NCBI GenBank assembly: GCA_937989585.1 | Contig: CALKRW010000060.1 | Span: 1 to 43,604, forward strand | Origin: an uncultured Porphyromonadaceae bacterium | GTDB lineage: Bacteria > Bacteroidota > Bacteroidia > Bacteroidales > Muribaculaceae | Reading direction: 5' to 3' | Length of the DNA: 43,604 nucleotides | Made by a program: the position numbers and the translations under genes | The notes under the pieces: model-generated | Told to the model about the DNA's origin: nothing | The model's input: only the letters and a program-made list of their open reading frames with translations | Databases searched by the model: none | In this document: positions 32,893-41,153 of the stretch, one piece after another | How the letters are laid out: each line of letters starts with the position of its first letter | Position numbering within the stretch: the stretch's first letter is position 1

Positions 32893-35361
32893 ATGAACCT
32901 TAGATTTTTAAAGACTGCCTTAATTACACTCCTTTCCCTGTGGGGACTGGGTGCCTATGCCCAGACGGAGAACATACTATGGTACGACCGCCCGGCTCAA
33001 TACTGGGAAGAAGCCCTGCCGCTCGGCAACGGCCGTCTCGGAGCGATGGTTTACGGCAATCCTTCGTCCGAGGAGATTCAGTTAAATGAAGAAACTGTCT
33101 CGGCGGGACAGCCGTACAAAAACTATAACCCCGACGCCAAGGCCGCGCTACCTGAAATACGCCGCCTTATTTTCGAGGGCAAATATGCCGAGGCCCAGGC
33201 TCTCGGAGGGGAGAAAATACTTTCAAAAAACGGATTCGGGATGCCCTATCAGACGGTGGGAAGCCTTCGGCTGGACTTTCCGGGACAGGAAAACTATACC
33301 GACTTCCGCCGTCAGCTCGACCTTGAGACCGCTGTCGCCACCACGACATATAAGGTAGACGGCGTAGAATATACCCGCGAGGTCTTCACTTCATTTTCTG
33401 ACCCTCTGGTCATTGTCCGTCTGACAGCCTCGAAACCGGGTAAGCTTAACTTTACGGCTTCACTCACCTGTCCTCAGGAGGTGAAAGTTGCCATCGCAGG
33501 CAAAAATTCGTTGAGTATGGAGGGTGTAACCCAAGGAAATGAATTTGTTGACGGCGCTGTCCGTTTCCAGGCTTTGCTGAAAATGGATGTCAAGGGCGGC
33601 AAAAGCGTCGAGCAGGATTCTGTCATATCGGTCAGCAATGCAAACAGCGCGACCATCTATATAGCCATGGCCTCGAATTTTGTCAACTACAAGGACATCT
33701 CCGGTGATCCGATAGCACGGAACAAGGCTTCTATGAAACATTCCAACAAGAAATACGAGACTGCACTCAAGAACCATATAGCCGCCTACCGCAAGTATTT
33801 CGACCGCGTAACTCTTGACTTAGGCCGAACACCTCAGGCTGACAAGCCGACCGATGTCCGCGTAAGCGAATTCGCAACCTCATATGATCCGGCGCTCGCA
33901 GCGGCATATTTCCAGTTCGGACGCTATCTGCTGATTTCCTGCTCACAGCCGGGAACACAGCCTGCAAACCTTCAGGGCATCTGGAACGCCAAACTGAACC
34001 CTGCATGGAAATGCCGCTACACTACCAATATCAACGCCGAGATGAACTACTGGCCGGCCGAGGTCACCAATCTGCCCGAAATGCACGAGCCATTCCTGAA
34101 GATGATCAGCGAACTGTACGAGAACGGCCAGGAAGCTGCGCGCGAGATGTATGGGTGCCGTGGATGGGTGCTTCATCACAACACCGACCTATGGCGCATG
34201 AACGGAGCGGTCGACCGCGCATACTGCGGTATCTGGCCAACCTGTAACGCATGGCTGTGCCAGCATCTGTGGGACCGTTACCTCTATTCCGGTGACAAAG
34301 AATATCTGGCACAGGTCTACCCGATTATGAAAAGCGCCTCGGAGTTCTTCGTGGATTTCCTTGTTCGCGATCCGAATACAGGATATATGGTCGTGACTCC
34401 GAGCAACTCTCCCGAGAACTCACCCAGACATTGGAAGGGCAAGTCAAACCTCTTTGCCGGAATCACCATGGACAACCAACTGGTGTCAGACCTTTTCTCG
34501 AACACCCGCGCCGCGGCATCGATACTTGGCCGTGACGAGAAGTTCTGCGATACCATCCTGTCGCTCAAGAACCAGTTGCCTCCCATGCAGGTCGGGCAAT
34601 ATGGCCAGTTGCAGGAGTGGTTCGAAGACTGGGATAATCCTAACGACCACCACCGCCATGTCTCACACCTGTGGGGCCTTTATCCCGGCTATCAGATTTC
34701 GCCTTATACCTCGCCAGTCCTTTTCGAGGGTGCGCGGAACACATTGGTTCAACGCGGTGACCCTTCGACAGGTTGGTCGATGGGCTGGAAGGTCTGCCTC
34801 TGGGCCCGCCAGCTTGACGGCAACCACGCGTACAAACTTATCACAGACCAACTCAAACTTGTATCGCCCGAATCGCAGAAAGGTCAGGGTGGGGGAACCT
34901 ATCCCAATCTCTTTGACGCTCATCCTCCATTCCAGATTGACGGCAACTTCGGTTGCACGGCCGGCATAGCCGAAATGTTCATGCAGAGCCACGACGGTGC
35001 GGTGCATCTGCTTCCCGCGCTTCCCGACGCATGGGCCGACGGCGAGATAAAGGGCTTACGCGCCCGTGGCGGTTTCGATATCGTCTCACTGAAATGGAAA
35101 GACGGCAAGATTGTTTCCGCAGTCATCAAATCAAATCTCGGCGGCAACCTGCGTCTGCGTGTACCCCAGGCATTGAAACTCAACGGCGCATCTCTTGCCG
35201 AGGCAAAGAATTCCAATTCCAATCCGTTCTTCGCAAAGCAGGAAATCAAACGTCCCATGGTCAGCGAGAAAGCGCCCCTAAAGGGTGTCAGCGTCCCTGC
35301 GACCCTGCGCTATGATATCCCTACAGAAGCCGGCATGACTTATACGTTCACGGCAGAGTGA
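32893..35361 (+). CDS. Glycoside hydrolase family 95 (alpha-L-fucosidase/alpha-L-galactosidase)
   Basis: An 822-residue secreted enzyme from the ATG at 32893, which opens a signal peptide (LKTALITLLSLWGLGAYAQ). An earlier in-frame ATG at 32812 lies inside the esterase gene and is rejected. The N-terminal beta domain starts WYDRPAQYWEEALPLGNGRLG and has IQLNEETV. The helical barrel contains YTTNINAEMNYWPAE (the asparagines that activate water) and LQEWFEDWDNPNDHHRH, where E575 or E578 is the candidate general acid, plus NLFDAHPPFQIDGNFG near the C-terminal side. GH95 enzymes remove alpha-1,2-fucose (or alpha-galactose). Ends 26 bases before a strong terminator. Confidence 0.93.
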   Translation: MNLRFLKTALITLLSLWGLGAYAQTENILWYDRPAQYWEEALPLGNGRLGAMVYGNPSSEEIQLNEETVSAGQPYKNYNPDAKAALPEIRRLIFEGKYAEAQALGGEKILSKNGFGMPYQTVGSLRLDFPGQENYTDFRRQLDLETAVATTTYKVDGVEYTREVFTSFSDPLVIVRLTASKPGKLNFTASLTCPQEVKVAIAGKNSLSMEGVTQGNEFVDGAVRFQALLKMDVKGGKSVEQDSVISVSNANSATIYIAMASNFVNYKDISGDPIARNKASMKHSNKKYETALKNHIAAYRKYFDRVTLDLGRTPQADKPTDVRVSEFATSYDPALAAAYFQFGRYLLISCSQPGTQPANLQGIWNAKLNPAWKCRYTTNINAEMNYWPAEVTNLPEMHEPFLKMISELYENGQEAAREMYGCRGWVLHHNTDLWRMNGAVDRAYCGIWPTCNAWLCQHLWDRYLYSGDKEYLAQVYPIMKSASEFFVDFLVRDPNTGYMVVTPSNSPENSPRHWKGKSNLFAGITMDNQLVSDLFSNTRAAASILGRDEKFCDTILSLKNQLPPMQVGQYGQLQEWFEDWDNPNDHHRHVSHLWGLYPGYQISPYTSPVLFEGARNTLVQRGDPSTGWSMGWKVCLWARQLDGNHAYKLITDQLKLVSPESQKGQGGGTYPNLFDAHPPFQIDGNFGCTAGIAEMFMQSHDGAVHLLPALPDAWADGEIKGLRARGGFDIVSLKWKDGKIVSAVIKSNLGGNLRLRVPQALKLNGASLAEAKNSNSNPFFAKQEIKRPMVSEKAPLKGVSVPATLRYDIPTEAGMTYTFTAE

Positions 35362-35387
35362 TTTGCTGATAATACAATAATATATGC

Positions 35388-35425
35388 CAGTGGCGACGGA
35401 ACAAAACCGTCGCCACTGCTTTTTT
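35388..35425 (+). terminator. Rho-independent terminator of the glycan cluster
   Basis: Perfect 12-base stem CAGTGGCGACGG/CCGTCGCCACTG with a 7-base loop, then C and six T. It closes the esterase-GH95 transcript. Confidence 0.9.
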
Positions 35426-35545
35426 ACGGGAAATATTCGGAAAATAATACTGGATAGATGTCGTTTCACAGGTCCAAAAACAAATTTCTGCATGGATATG
35501 TTAAAACGGATATATGGCGTTGTGCCATAACTGAGAAATAATTTC

Positions 35546-35553
35546 TAAATTTG
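35546..35553 (+). promoter_or_regulatory. -7 element of the nitronate monooxygenase-like gene
   Basis: TAAATTTG, 21 bases before the ATG at 35575. Because it covers an upstream in-frame ATG at 35551, that ATG cannot be the start. A TTG at 35520 is further than the usual spacing. Confidence 0.5.
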
Positions 35554-35574
35554 CTCATCCAAAACAAAACTGAC

Positions 35575-36522
35575 ATGAATAGAATCACTCAAATCCTCGG
35601 CACTAAACTTCCTGTCATTGCAGGCGGCATGGCATGGTGCAGCGGATGGCGTCTTGCTTCCGCGGTGTGTAATGCCGGAGGACTCGGCGTACTTGGAGCC
35701 GGTACGATGAATCCCGAACTACTTAAAGAGCACATTCATAAACTCAAGGACTCGACAGACCGTCCATGGGCTGTGAATCTCCCACTCATGTATCCCCAGA
35801 TGGAGGAACTTATAGGTCTTATTATCGACGAGGCTTGTCCAGTCGTTATCACCTCTGCCGGCAGCCCCGCCAAATTTACCTCGAGATTCCATGACGCCGG
35901 CATGAAGGTGGCCCATGTAGTGAGTTCCTCGGCGTTCGCACGCAAATGCGAGGCTGCGGGTGTTGACATCGTGATAGCGGAAGGCTTTGAGGCCGGCGGC
36001 CATAATGGTAAGGAAGAGACCACTACGTTGTGTCTGATTCCCCAGGTCCGCGAGTCAACCTCACTTCCTCTTGTCGCTGCGGGCGGTATCGCAAGCGGGC
36101 AGGCCTGGGCCGCGGCTCAGGCACTTGGCGCCGAGGGTGTGCAGATAGGTACACTGTTCGCCATGTCGGAGGAAAGTTCCGCCTCACATCTATATAAAGA
36201 GTATTGTGCGTCGCTTAGCGAAGGAGGCACAATGTTGTGCCTGAAGAAATTCTCGCCCTCGCGTATGGCAAAGAACAATCTTTACAGCCAAATCGCCGAG
36301 GCCGAGGCTCATGATGCTAGCAAGGAGGAATTGCTCGAAATACTTGGCGTGGGAGCCACACGACGCGGAATTTTCGAGGGTGATGTCGAGAACGGAGAAG
36401 TGCTGGTAGGGCAAATCTGTTCATCGATTACCCGTGTCGAACCTGTTTCGGCCATCATGTCGCGACTTGTCAGCCAATATCGGGAGACACTTGCGTCCAT
36501 GAGACCTTTCGACGCTGACTGA
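35575..36522 (+). CDS. FMN-dependent nitronate monooxygenase / FabK-like enoyl-ACP reductase
   Basis: About 315 residues from the ATG at 35575 (MNRITQILGTKLPVIAGGMA). The TIM-barrel FMN motifs are present: IAGGMAWCSGWRLASAVCNAGGLGVLGAG at the start, EGFEAGGHNG with the catalytic-type histidine, LVAAGGIASGQ, and GAEGVQIGTLFAMSEES binding the FMN phosphate. The family includes nitronate monooxygenases and FabK, the enoyl-ACP reductase of fatty acid synthesis, and the two are hard to separate by eye. Bounded upstream by a terminator. The following response regulator begins 5 bases after its stop, so they may be cotranscribed. Confidence 0.85.
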   Translation: MNRITQILGTKLPVIAGGMAWCSGWRLASAVCNAGGLGVLGAGTMNPELLKEHIHKLKDSTDRPWAVNLPLMYPQMEELIGLIIDEACPVVITSAGSPAKFTSRFHDAGMKVAHVVSSSAFARKCEAAGVDIVIAEGFEAGGHNGKEETTTLCLIPQVRESTSLPLVAAGGIASGQAWAAAQALGAEGVQIGTLFAMSEESSASHLYKEYCASLSEGGTMLCLKKFSPSRMAKNNLYSQIAEAEAHDASKEELLEILGVGATRRGIFEGDVENGEVLVGQICSSITRVEPVSAIMSRLVSQYRETLASMRPFDAD

Positions 36523-36527
36523 AAACA

Positions 36528-37214
36528 ATGAATTTATGCCATATGAATAAAGGTGAGGTCAGAATATTGATTGTCGATGATGAGGAAAGCATCCGTGAAG
36601 GTCTGCGCGAGTATCTTTCTCTCGAGGGCTATCAGGCAGATGCTGTAACAGGTGCCGAGGAAGCCCTGACAGTAGGTATGGAGGGTTATGACCTTCTGTT
36701 GCTTGACATAATGCTCGGAGGTATGAGTGGTCTCGAACTCGCTAAGAGGCTTAAGAATGATTCTGCCACGGCACAGATTCCAATTATCTTTCTGACGGCC
36801 AAGGATACTGATGACGATATGGTTTCAGGCCTGCGTCTCGGTGCGGACGACTATATAGCCAAACCTTTCTCGATGCGCAATGTCATTGCCCGAATCGAGG
36901 CTGTTCTTCGCCGTGTAAGCCCCAAAGCGGTCAAGACATGTCCTGTCGTCTGTGACCGTGCAGGACTGGTTTGCCGTGTCGACGGTCAGGAGGTGAAACT
37001 TCCACGGAAGGAATTCGAGATTCTGGCGCTGCTGCTCGATAATCCGGGACGCATATTCACCCGTGAAGAACTCATGGCTCTCATTTGGCCCGACAATGTC
37101 GTGGTAACCGACCGTTCGGTCGACGTCCATGTCACACGCATCCGTTCGAAGATCTCACCCTACGGACGCCATATAGTCTCTCGTTCATGCTACGGCTATG
37201 GCTGGCAGGATTAA
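36528..37214 (+). CDS. OmpR-family response regulator
   Basis: A 228-residue two-component regulator. The receiver domain (about 11-125) has the acidic pocket D17-D18, the phospho-acceptor D60 in LLLLDIML, T90 in IFLTAKD and K112 in DDYIAKPF. The winged-helix output domain (about 135-225) has KEFEILALLLDNPGRIFTRE and VDVHVTRIRSKI. A second ATG at 36543 is a possible start. Its 3' end overlaps the histidine kinase gene by 17 bases, so they are a cognate pair. It resembles the RprY/PhoB-like group of Bacteroidales. Confidence 0.93.
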   Translation: MNLCHMNKGEVRILIVDDEESIREGLREYLSLEGYQADAVTGAEEALTVGMEGYDLLLLDIMLGGMSGLELAKRLKNDSATAQIPIIFLTAKDTDDDMVSGLRLGADDYIAKPFSMRNVIARIEAVLRRVSPKAVKTCPVVCDRAGLVCRVDGQEVKLPRKEFEILALLLDNPGRIFTREELMALIWPDNVVVTDRSVDVHVTRIRSKISPYGRHIVSRSCYGYGWQD

Positions 37215-38592
37215 GTTTCCTTTCAGTGCGCGGATACTTCTGTTGCTACTGGCATTCTGCTGGATTCTGGTCGGCATCTTCATGGTGTTCCAGTACCAGC
37301 GTGAGAAGGAATACCGCACACACATGATGGACACCCGCCTGCAGATGCATAACAGCCGCATCATCGAGGATATGCGGCGCGGTGAGAACATCGCTTCGGT
37401 TGTCCGAAGGATTGAAGCCCCGGTGGAGAATCTGCGCGTAAGTCTGATCGACCGCTCTGGCAAAGTCATTTACGACAGCCGCGACCAACTTCCGGAATCA
37501 AACCACAACAACAGACAGGAAATAGTCTCGGCACGCCTGCAGGGCGACGGCTATGCTCTTGAGCGTGTTTCCGAGAGCGACGACCGCCACTATTTCTATT
37601 CGGCCACACTCGGCGACAACGGCATGGTGGTACGTTCGGCGGCTCCGTACACTCATACACTCACAGAGTTTCTGCGCGCAGACAGGTCCATAATCTGGAT
37701 AATGGCTGTGGTCACCCTAGTGATGAGTCTGTTCGCATATCTGGTTACACGCAAGATTTCGGTGAGCATCCGCCGTCTAACGCTTTTCGCAGAAAAGGCA
37801 CAGAAGGGCGAACGGATATACAGCGGGTATTCTTTCCCTCACAACGAACTCGGAAGCATAGCAAACAATATCGTGAAACTATACGTTCAGAGTGACGCCA
37901 CACATCGTGAGGCAATGCGTCTTGAGCATGACCGCGCACGTCTGAAGAAACAACTCACCAACAATATCAACCACGAACTTAAGACCCCGGTTTCCTCGAT
38001 TCTTGTAAGCCTCGACCTGCTGCACGACCATCCCGAACTCCCGGACGAGAAGAAAAGAGAATTATTCGAAAGGATACGTCAGAATGCTAACCGGCTAAAC
38101 GCCCTGCTCAAGGATGTATCGACAATAACACGTATGGACGAGGGCAGAAGCATGATTGAGAAAAAGCCGATAGACCTGAAGGCGCTGGTTTCCGAACTCG
38201 TCGAGGATGCGCGTTCACGAACAGAAATGCAGATATCACTCGACATGCCGGAAATAACTGTAATGGGCGACCGGAGTCTACTTGAGTCAGTGTTCCGCAA
38301 TCTTCTGGACAACGCGATTGCCTACAGCGGAGGGACCGAAATCACCATTAATGCCGACAGGCAGGGAAACTTCCGCTTCAGTGACAACGGCTGCGGTATT
38401 CCGTCCGAGCATCTGCCACATATATTCGAGCGCTTCTACCGCATTGACAGCGGACGTAGCCGGGCATCGGGAGGTACGGGTCTGGGACTGTCCATAGTAC
38501 GTAATGCCGTAGCCATCCACGGTGGCTCAATCAGCGCGTCCAATACACCCGGTCTGACATTCTGTTTCAGGCTTGCCCCGATGAATACTTAA
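37198..38592 (+). CDS. Sensor histidine kinase
   Basis: A 464-residue membrane sensor. TM1 is at about 9-28 (ARILLLLLAFCWILVGIFMV), a periplasmic sensing domain of about 135 residues follows, and TM2 is at about 167-187 (IIWIMAVVTLVMSLFAYLV). The dimerisation domain has H259 in NINHELKTPVSS. The ATPase domain shows the N box NLLDNAIAYSG, DNGCGIP and GGTGLGLSIV. Overlaps the response regulator by 17 bases. The signal is unknown; the phosphate permease 108 bases downstream hints at phosphate, but nothing in the sensor proves it. Confidence 0.93.
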   Translation: MAGRIKFPFSARILLLLLAFCWILVGIFMVFQYQREKEYRTHMMDTRLQMHNSRIIEDMRRGENIASVVRRIEAPVENLRVSLIDRSGKVIYDSRDQLPESNHNNRQEIVSARLQGDGYALERVSESDDRHYFYSATLGDNGMVVRSAAPYTHTLTEFLRADRSIIWIMAVVTLVMSLFAYLVTRKISVSIRRLTLFAEKAQKGERIYSGYSFPHNELGSIANNIVKLYVQSDATHREAMRLEHDRARLKKQLTNNINHELKTPVSSILVSLDLLHDHPELPDEKKRELFERIRQNANRLNALLKDVSTITRMDEGRSMIEKKPIDLKALVSELVEDARSRTEMQISLDMPEITVMGDRSLLESVFRNLLDNAIAYSGGTEITINADRQGNFRFSDNGCGIPSEHLPHIFERFYRIDSGRSRASGGTGLGLSIVRNAVAIHGGSISASNTPGLTFCFRLAPMNT

Positions 38593-38636
38593 CAAAAACG
38601 CAACATTTTCTTAACTTTCAGTAAATATCCCATACC

Positions 38637-38644
38637 TAAATTTG
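38637..38644 (+). promoter_or_regulatory. -7 element before the phosphate permease gene
   Basis: TAAATTTG, 55 bases before the start. The upstream partner is only TTTC at 17 bases. Suggests separate transcription from the two-component genes. Confidence 0.45.
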
Positions 38645-38699
38645 CAACGAGAAAAATATGTATTGCAAACAATTTGTATAGAAAACAGATTAGGTATAT

Positions 38700-40982
38700 A
38701 TGGATATATTGTTTCTTGGAATTGTAATATTCCTTTTCATGCTTGCCATTTTCGACCTATCGGTCGGCGTGAGCAACGATGCTGTCAATTTTCTTTCCTC
38801 GGCGGTCGGTGCAAAGGCCGCGTCGTTCAAGCGTATCATAATTGTCTCGGCCATAGGCGTTTTTGTAGGCGCGGCCCTGAGCAACGGTATGATGGACATT
38901 GCAAGGCATGGTATATTCCGGCCTGAGAATCTTTCGTTCTACGATGTCATAGCGATTTTCATGGCCGTGATGGTCACGGATATTATTCTGCTTGATATTT
39001 TCAATACATTAGGCATGCCGACATCAACAACGGTATCCCTGGTGTTCGAACTTCTGGGCGCAACATTTATTGTCGCGTTATTCAAAATTGCAGGTCCTGA
39101 AAGCACACTGGGAATAGGAGACATGCTGAATACCGAGAAAGCCCTGTCCGTGATTCTCGGCATATTCCTTTCGGTGGCGATTGCATTTGTTTTCGGTACC
39201 ATAGTACAGTATCTTGCCCGTCTTGTATTTACGTTTGAATACAAGAGCCGTCTTAAGTGGAAGGCGGCGCTGTTTGGAGGGCTGGCATGTACAGCCATCG
39301 TCTACTTCATGCTTATCAAGGGTATCAAGGACCTCACCATCATGACTCCCGAACTTAAGGAATGGATCAACGGCAACACGGCAATGATTCTTTTGGTATC
39401 GCTTGTGGGTTTTACGGTTTTGATGCAGATTCTCCACTGGCTCAAGGTGAATGTCTTCAAGGTTGTGGTGCTTCTGGGGACCTTCTCACTCTCTATGGCT
39501 TTTGCCGGCAATGACCTTGTAAACTTTATTGGTGTCCCGATTACATCTCTGGCCTCATATCAGGATTATGCCGCTTCAGGCAGCGGTGACGTCCACGGCT
39601 TCATGATGAACAGCCTGAACGGTCCTGCCGACACACCTTTCTATTTCCTTATCGGGGCCGGTGCCATAATGGTATGTGCGCTCGCGACCTCGAAGAAAGC
39701 AAGACAGGTGACACAGACGACCGTAGGTCTCAGCGCCAAGTCTCAGGGTGACGAGATGTTTGGCAGTTCGCGCTTGGGCCGGACTCTTGTACGCGGTGCG
39801 CTGAATGCACATTCATGGGTGAGCGCACGCACCCCCCGAAGTGTAAAGGCCTGGATTAGACGCCGTATGGACAATTCGGTGACACAGGAGGAAGAAGGAG
39901 CCGCCTTCGACCTGATACGTGCTTCTGTAAACCTGATGCTTGCGGGCATTCTTATAGCAGTCGGTACGTCAATGAAACTTCCTCTTTCAACCACATTTGT
40001 TACTTTCATGGTTGCGATGGGTACTTCGCTTGCTGATAAGGCGTGGGGTAGGGATAGCGCTGTTTTCCGTGTAACAGGTGTGGTTTCGGTCATAGGCGGA
40101 TGGTTCATAACTGCTGCTTTCGCATTCCTCGGCGCCGGAATGGTTGTCTGTCTCATGCACCTTGGCGGTGTTCCTGTAATGATAGCCGGTGGTATTATTG
40201 CTATCGTACTGCTTATACGAAGCAATGTCCGTTTCCGTAAGAAAAAACAGGCCGAAGAGGCTGACTCACTGTTTGCTACAATACTCTCAACTGATAATCC
40301 TTCTGAAGTCTGGAGTCTGCTGATTGTATATATAAATGAGAAACAGAAAATGTTCCTCGAGTTCGCGCGTGAGTGTTTCGGAGACATTACCAAAGGATTT
40401 GCCGATGACAGTGCAAAACTGCTGTCCCGGTCCCAAAAGGCGCTTTTCAATGAAAAAGATTTTCTCAAATCCACCCGACGCAAACTTACTCTCTGCCTGC
40501 GCAAGGTTGCCCCGGCAACGGCAATTGAGAAGAGTACGTGGTTCCATCTTTCGGCCAACATGTCCATGTCAATGACATATAACCTGCGTCATATCAACGA
40601 AGTTTGCAAGGAACATGTCGACAACAACTTCAGGCGTCTTCCTGAAGAATTCCGTCTGCCTTTTGCCAATATCTGCGGAGACATAGACTCTGTGCTTGCC
40701 CGTGCCGCTGTAGTCATAGATAAAGACAGCCCCGACGAGATTGACAGCCTGCGTAACGAATGTAGCGCAATCAAAGACCGTCTTACTTTCATGACACGCG
40801 ATGTCTATGATGTCCTGCGCAAGGGTACAACCGACAATATGGCCGTCGACTACGTTTACCTGAATGTCCTTCAGGAGACACAGGAATTCATCACCTCCCT
40901 GCGAAAGCTCCTCCGCGCCTCCGGCAAACTCAATCTCGCACCTTCTTCCTACCGCTCTTTCTCTTATCATCCTTCCCGCTGA
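38700..40982 (+). CDS. Inorganic phosphate transporter (PiT family) with PhoU-like C-terminal domain
   Basis: A 760-residue inner-membrane permease. The PiT signature is repeated: FDLSVGVSNDAVNFLSSAVGAKAA near the N terminus and AFAGNDLVNFIGVPI at about 270, with TLGMPTSTTVSLVFELLGA and MKLPLSTTFVTFMVAMGTSLADKAWG, as in phosphate/sodium or proton symporters. About ten helices lie between residues 1 and 505. The last ~230 residues (from FARECFGDITKGFADDS) are a soluble, all-helical PhoU/DUF47-like domain, a fusion common in Bacteroidota. That domain probably regulates transport. It follows the two-component system and is closed by a terminator at 41008-41042. Confidence 0.9.
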   Translation: MDILFLGIVIFLFMLAIFDLSVGVSNDAVNFLSSAVGAKAASFKRIIIVSAIGVFVGAALSNGMMDIARHGIFRPENLSFYDVIAIFMAVMVTDIILLDIFNTLGMPTSTTVSLVFELLGATFIVALFKIAGPESTLGIGDMLNTEKALSVILGIFLSVAIAFVFGTIVQYLARLVFTFEYKSRLKWKAALFGGLACTAIVYFMLIKGIKDLTIMTPELKEWINGNTAMILLVSLVGFTVLMQILHWLKVNVFKVVVLLGTFSLSMAFAGNDLVNFIGVPITSLASYQDYAASGSGDVHGFMMNSLNGPADTPFYFLIGAGAIMVCALATSKKARQVTQTTVGLSAKSQGDEMFGSSRLGRTLVRGALNAHSWVSARTPRSVKAWIRRRMDNSVTQEEEGAAFDLIRASVNLMLAGILIAVGTSMKLPLSTTFVTFMVAMGTSLADKAWGRDSAVFRVTGVVSVIGGWFITAAFAFLGAGMVVCLMHLGGVPVMIAGGIIAIVLLIRSNVRFRKKKQAEEADSLFATILSTDNPSEVWSLLIVYINEKQKMFLEFARECFGDITKGFADDSAKLLSRSQKALFNEKDFLKSTRRKLTLCLRKVAPATAIEKSTWFHLSANMSMSMTYNLRHINEVCKEHVDNNFRRLPEEFRLPFANICGDIDSVLARAAVVIDKDSPDEIDSLRNECSAIKDRLTFMTRDVYDVLRKGTTDNMAVDYVYLNVLQETQEFITSLRKLLRASGKLNLAPSSYRSFSYHPSR

Positions 40983-41007
40983 TTTCCATATTCTCTTCTA
41001 TTTGTAA

Positions 41008-41042
41008 CAAAGGCGCCGATAAGGCGCCTTTGCCGTTTTTTT
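41008..41042 (+). terminator. Rho-independent terminator of the phosphate permease gene
   Basis: Perfect 10-base stem CAAAGGCGCC/GGCGCCTTTG with a 5-base loop, then CCG and seven T, 26 bases past the stop codon. Confidence 0.9.
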
Positions 41043-41073
41043 AATTTATCTCATGAATTTTTTTTGAAAAACT

Positions 41074-41125
41074 GTAACAAATCAACAAATGTTAACGTCT
41101 ACAAGATGGATATCCCGTAATTTTG
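41074..41125 (+). promoter_or_regulatory. Overlapping ECF-type and housekeeping promoter elements of the outer-membrane receptor gene
   Basis: GTAAC (41074-41078, within TGTAACAAA) is followed after 17 bases by CGTCTA (41096-41101), close to the promoter of the ECF sigma operon at 3472-3498. Further on TAATTTTG (41118-41125) fits the housekeeping -7 element but has no TTTG at the right distance. Either could drive the gene at 41154; the ECF-type match is the more complete. Confidence 0.45.
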
Positions 41126-41153
41126 CATCGTCAAATCTGAAGATTCAATTGTA

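Noticed and set aside
41003..41035. TGTAACAAAGGCGCC as a further ECF-type -35 box
   Set aside because: The bases form part of the terminator stem at 41008-41032 and no CGT-type -10 follows at a proper distance before a gene.
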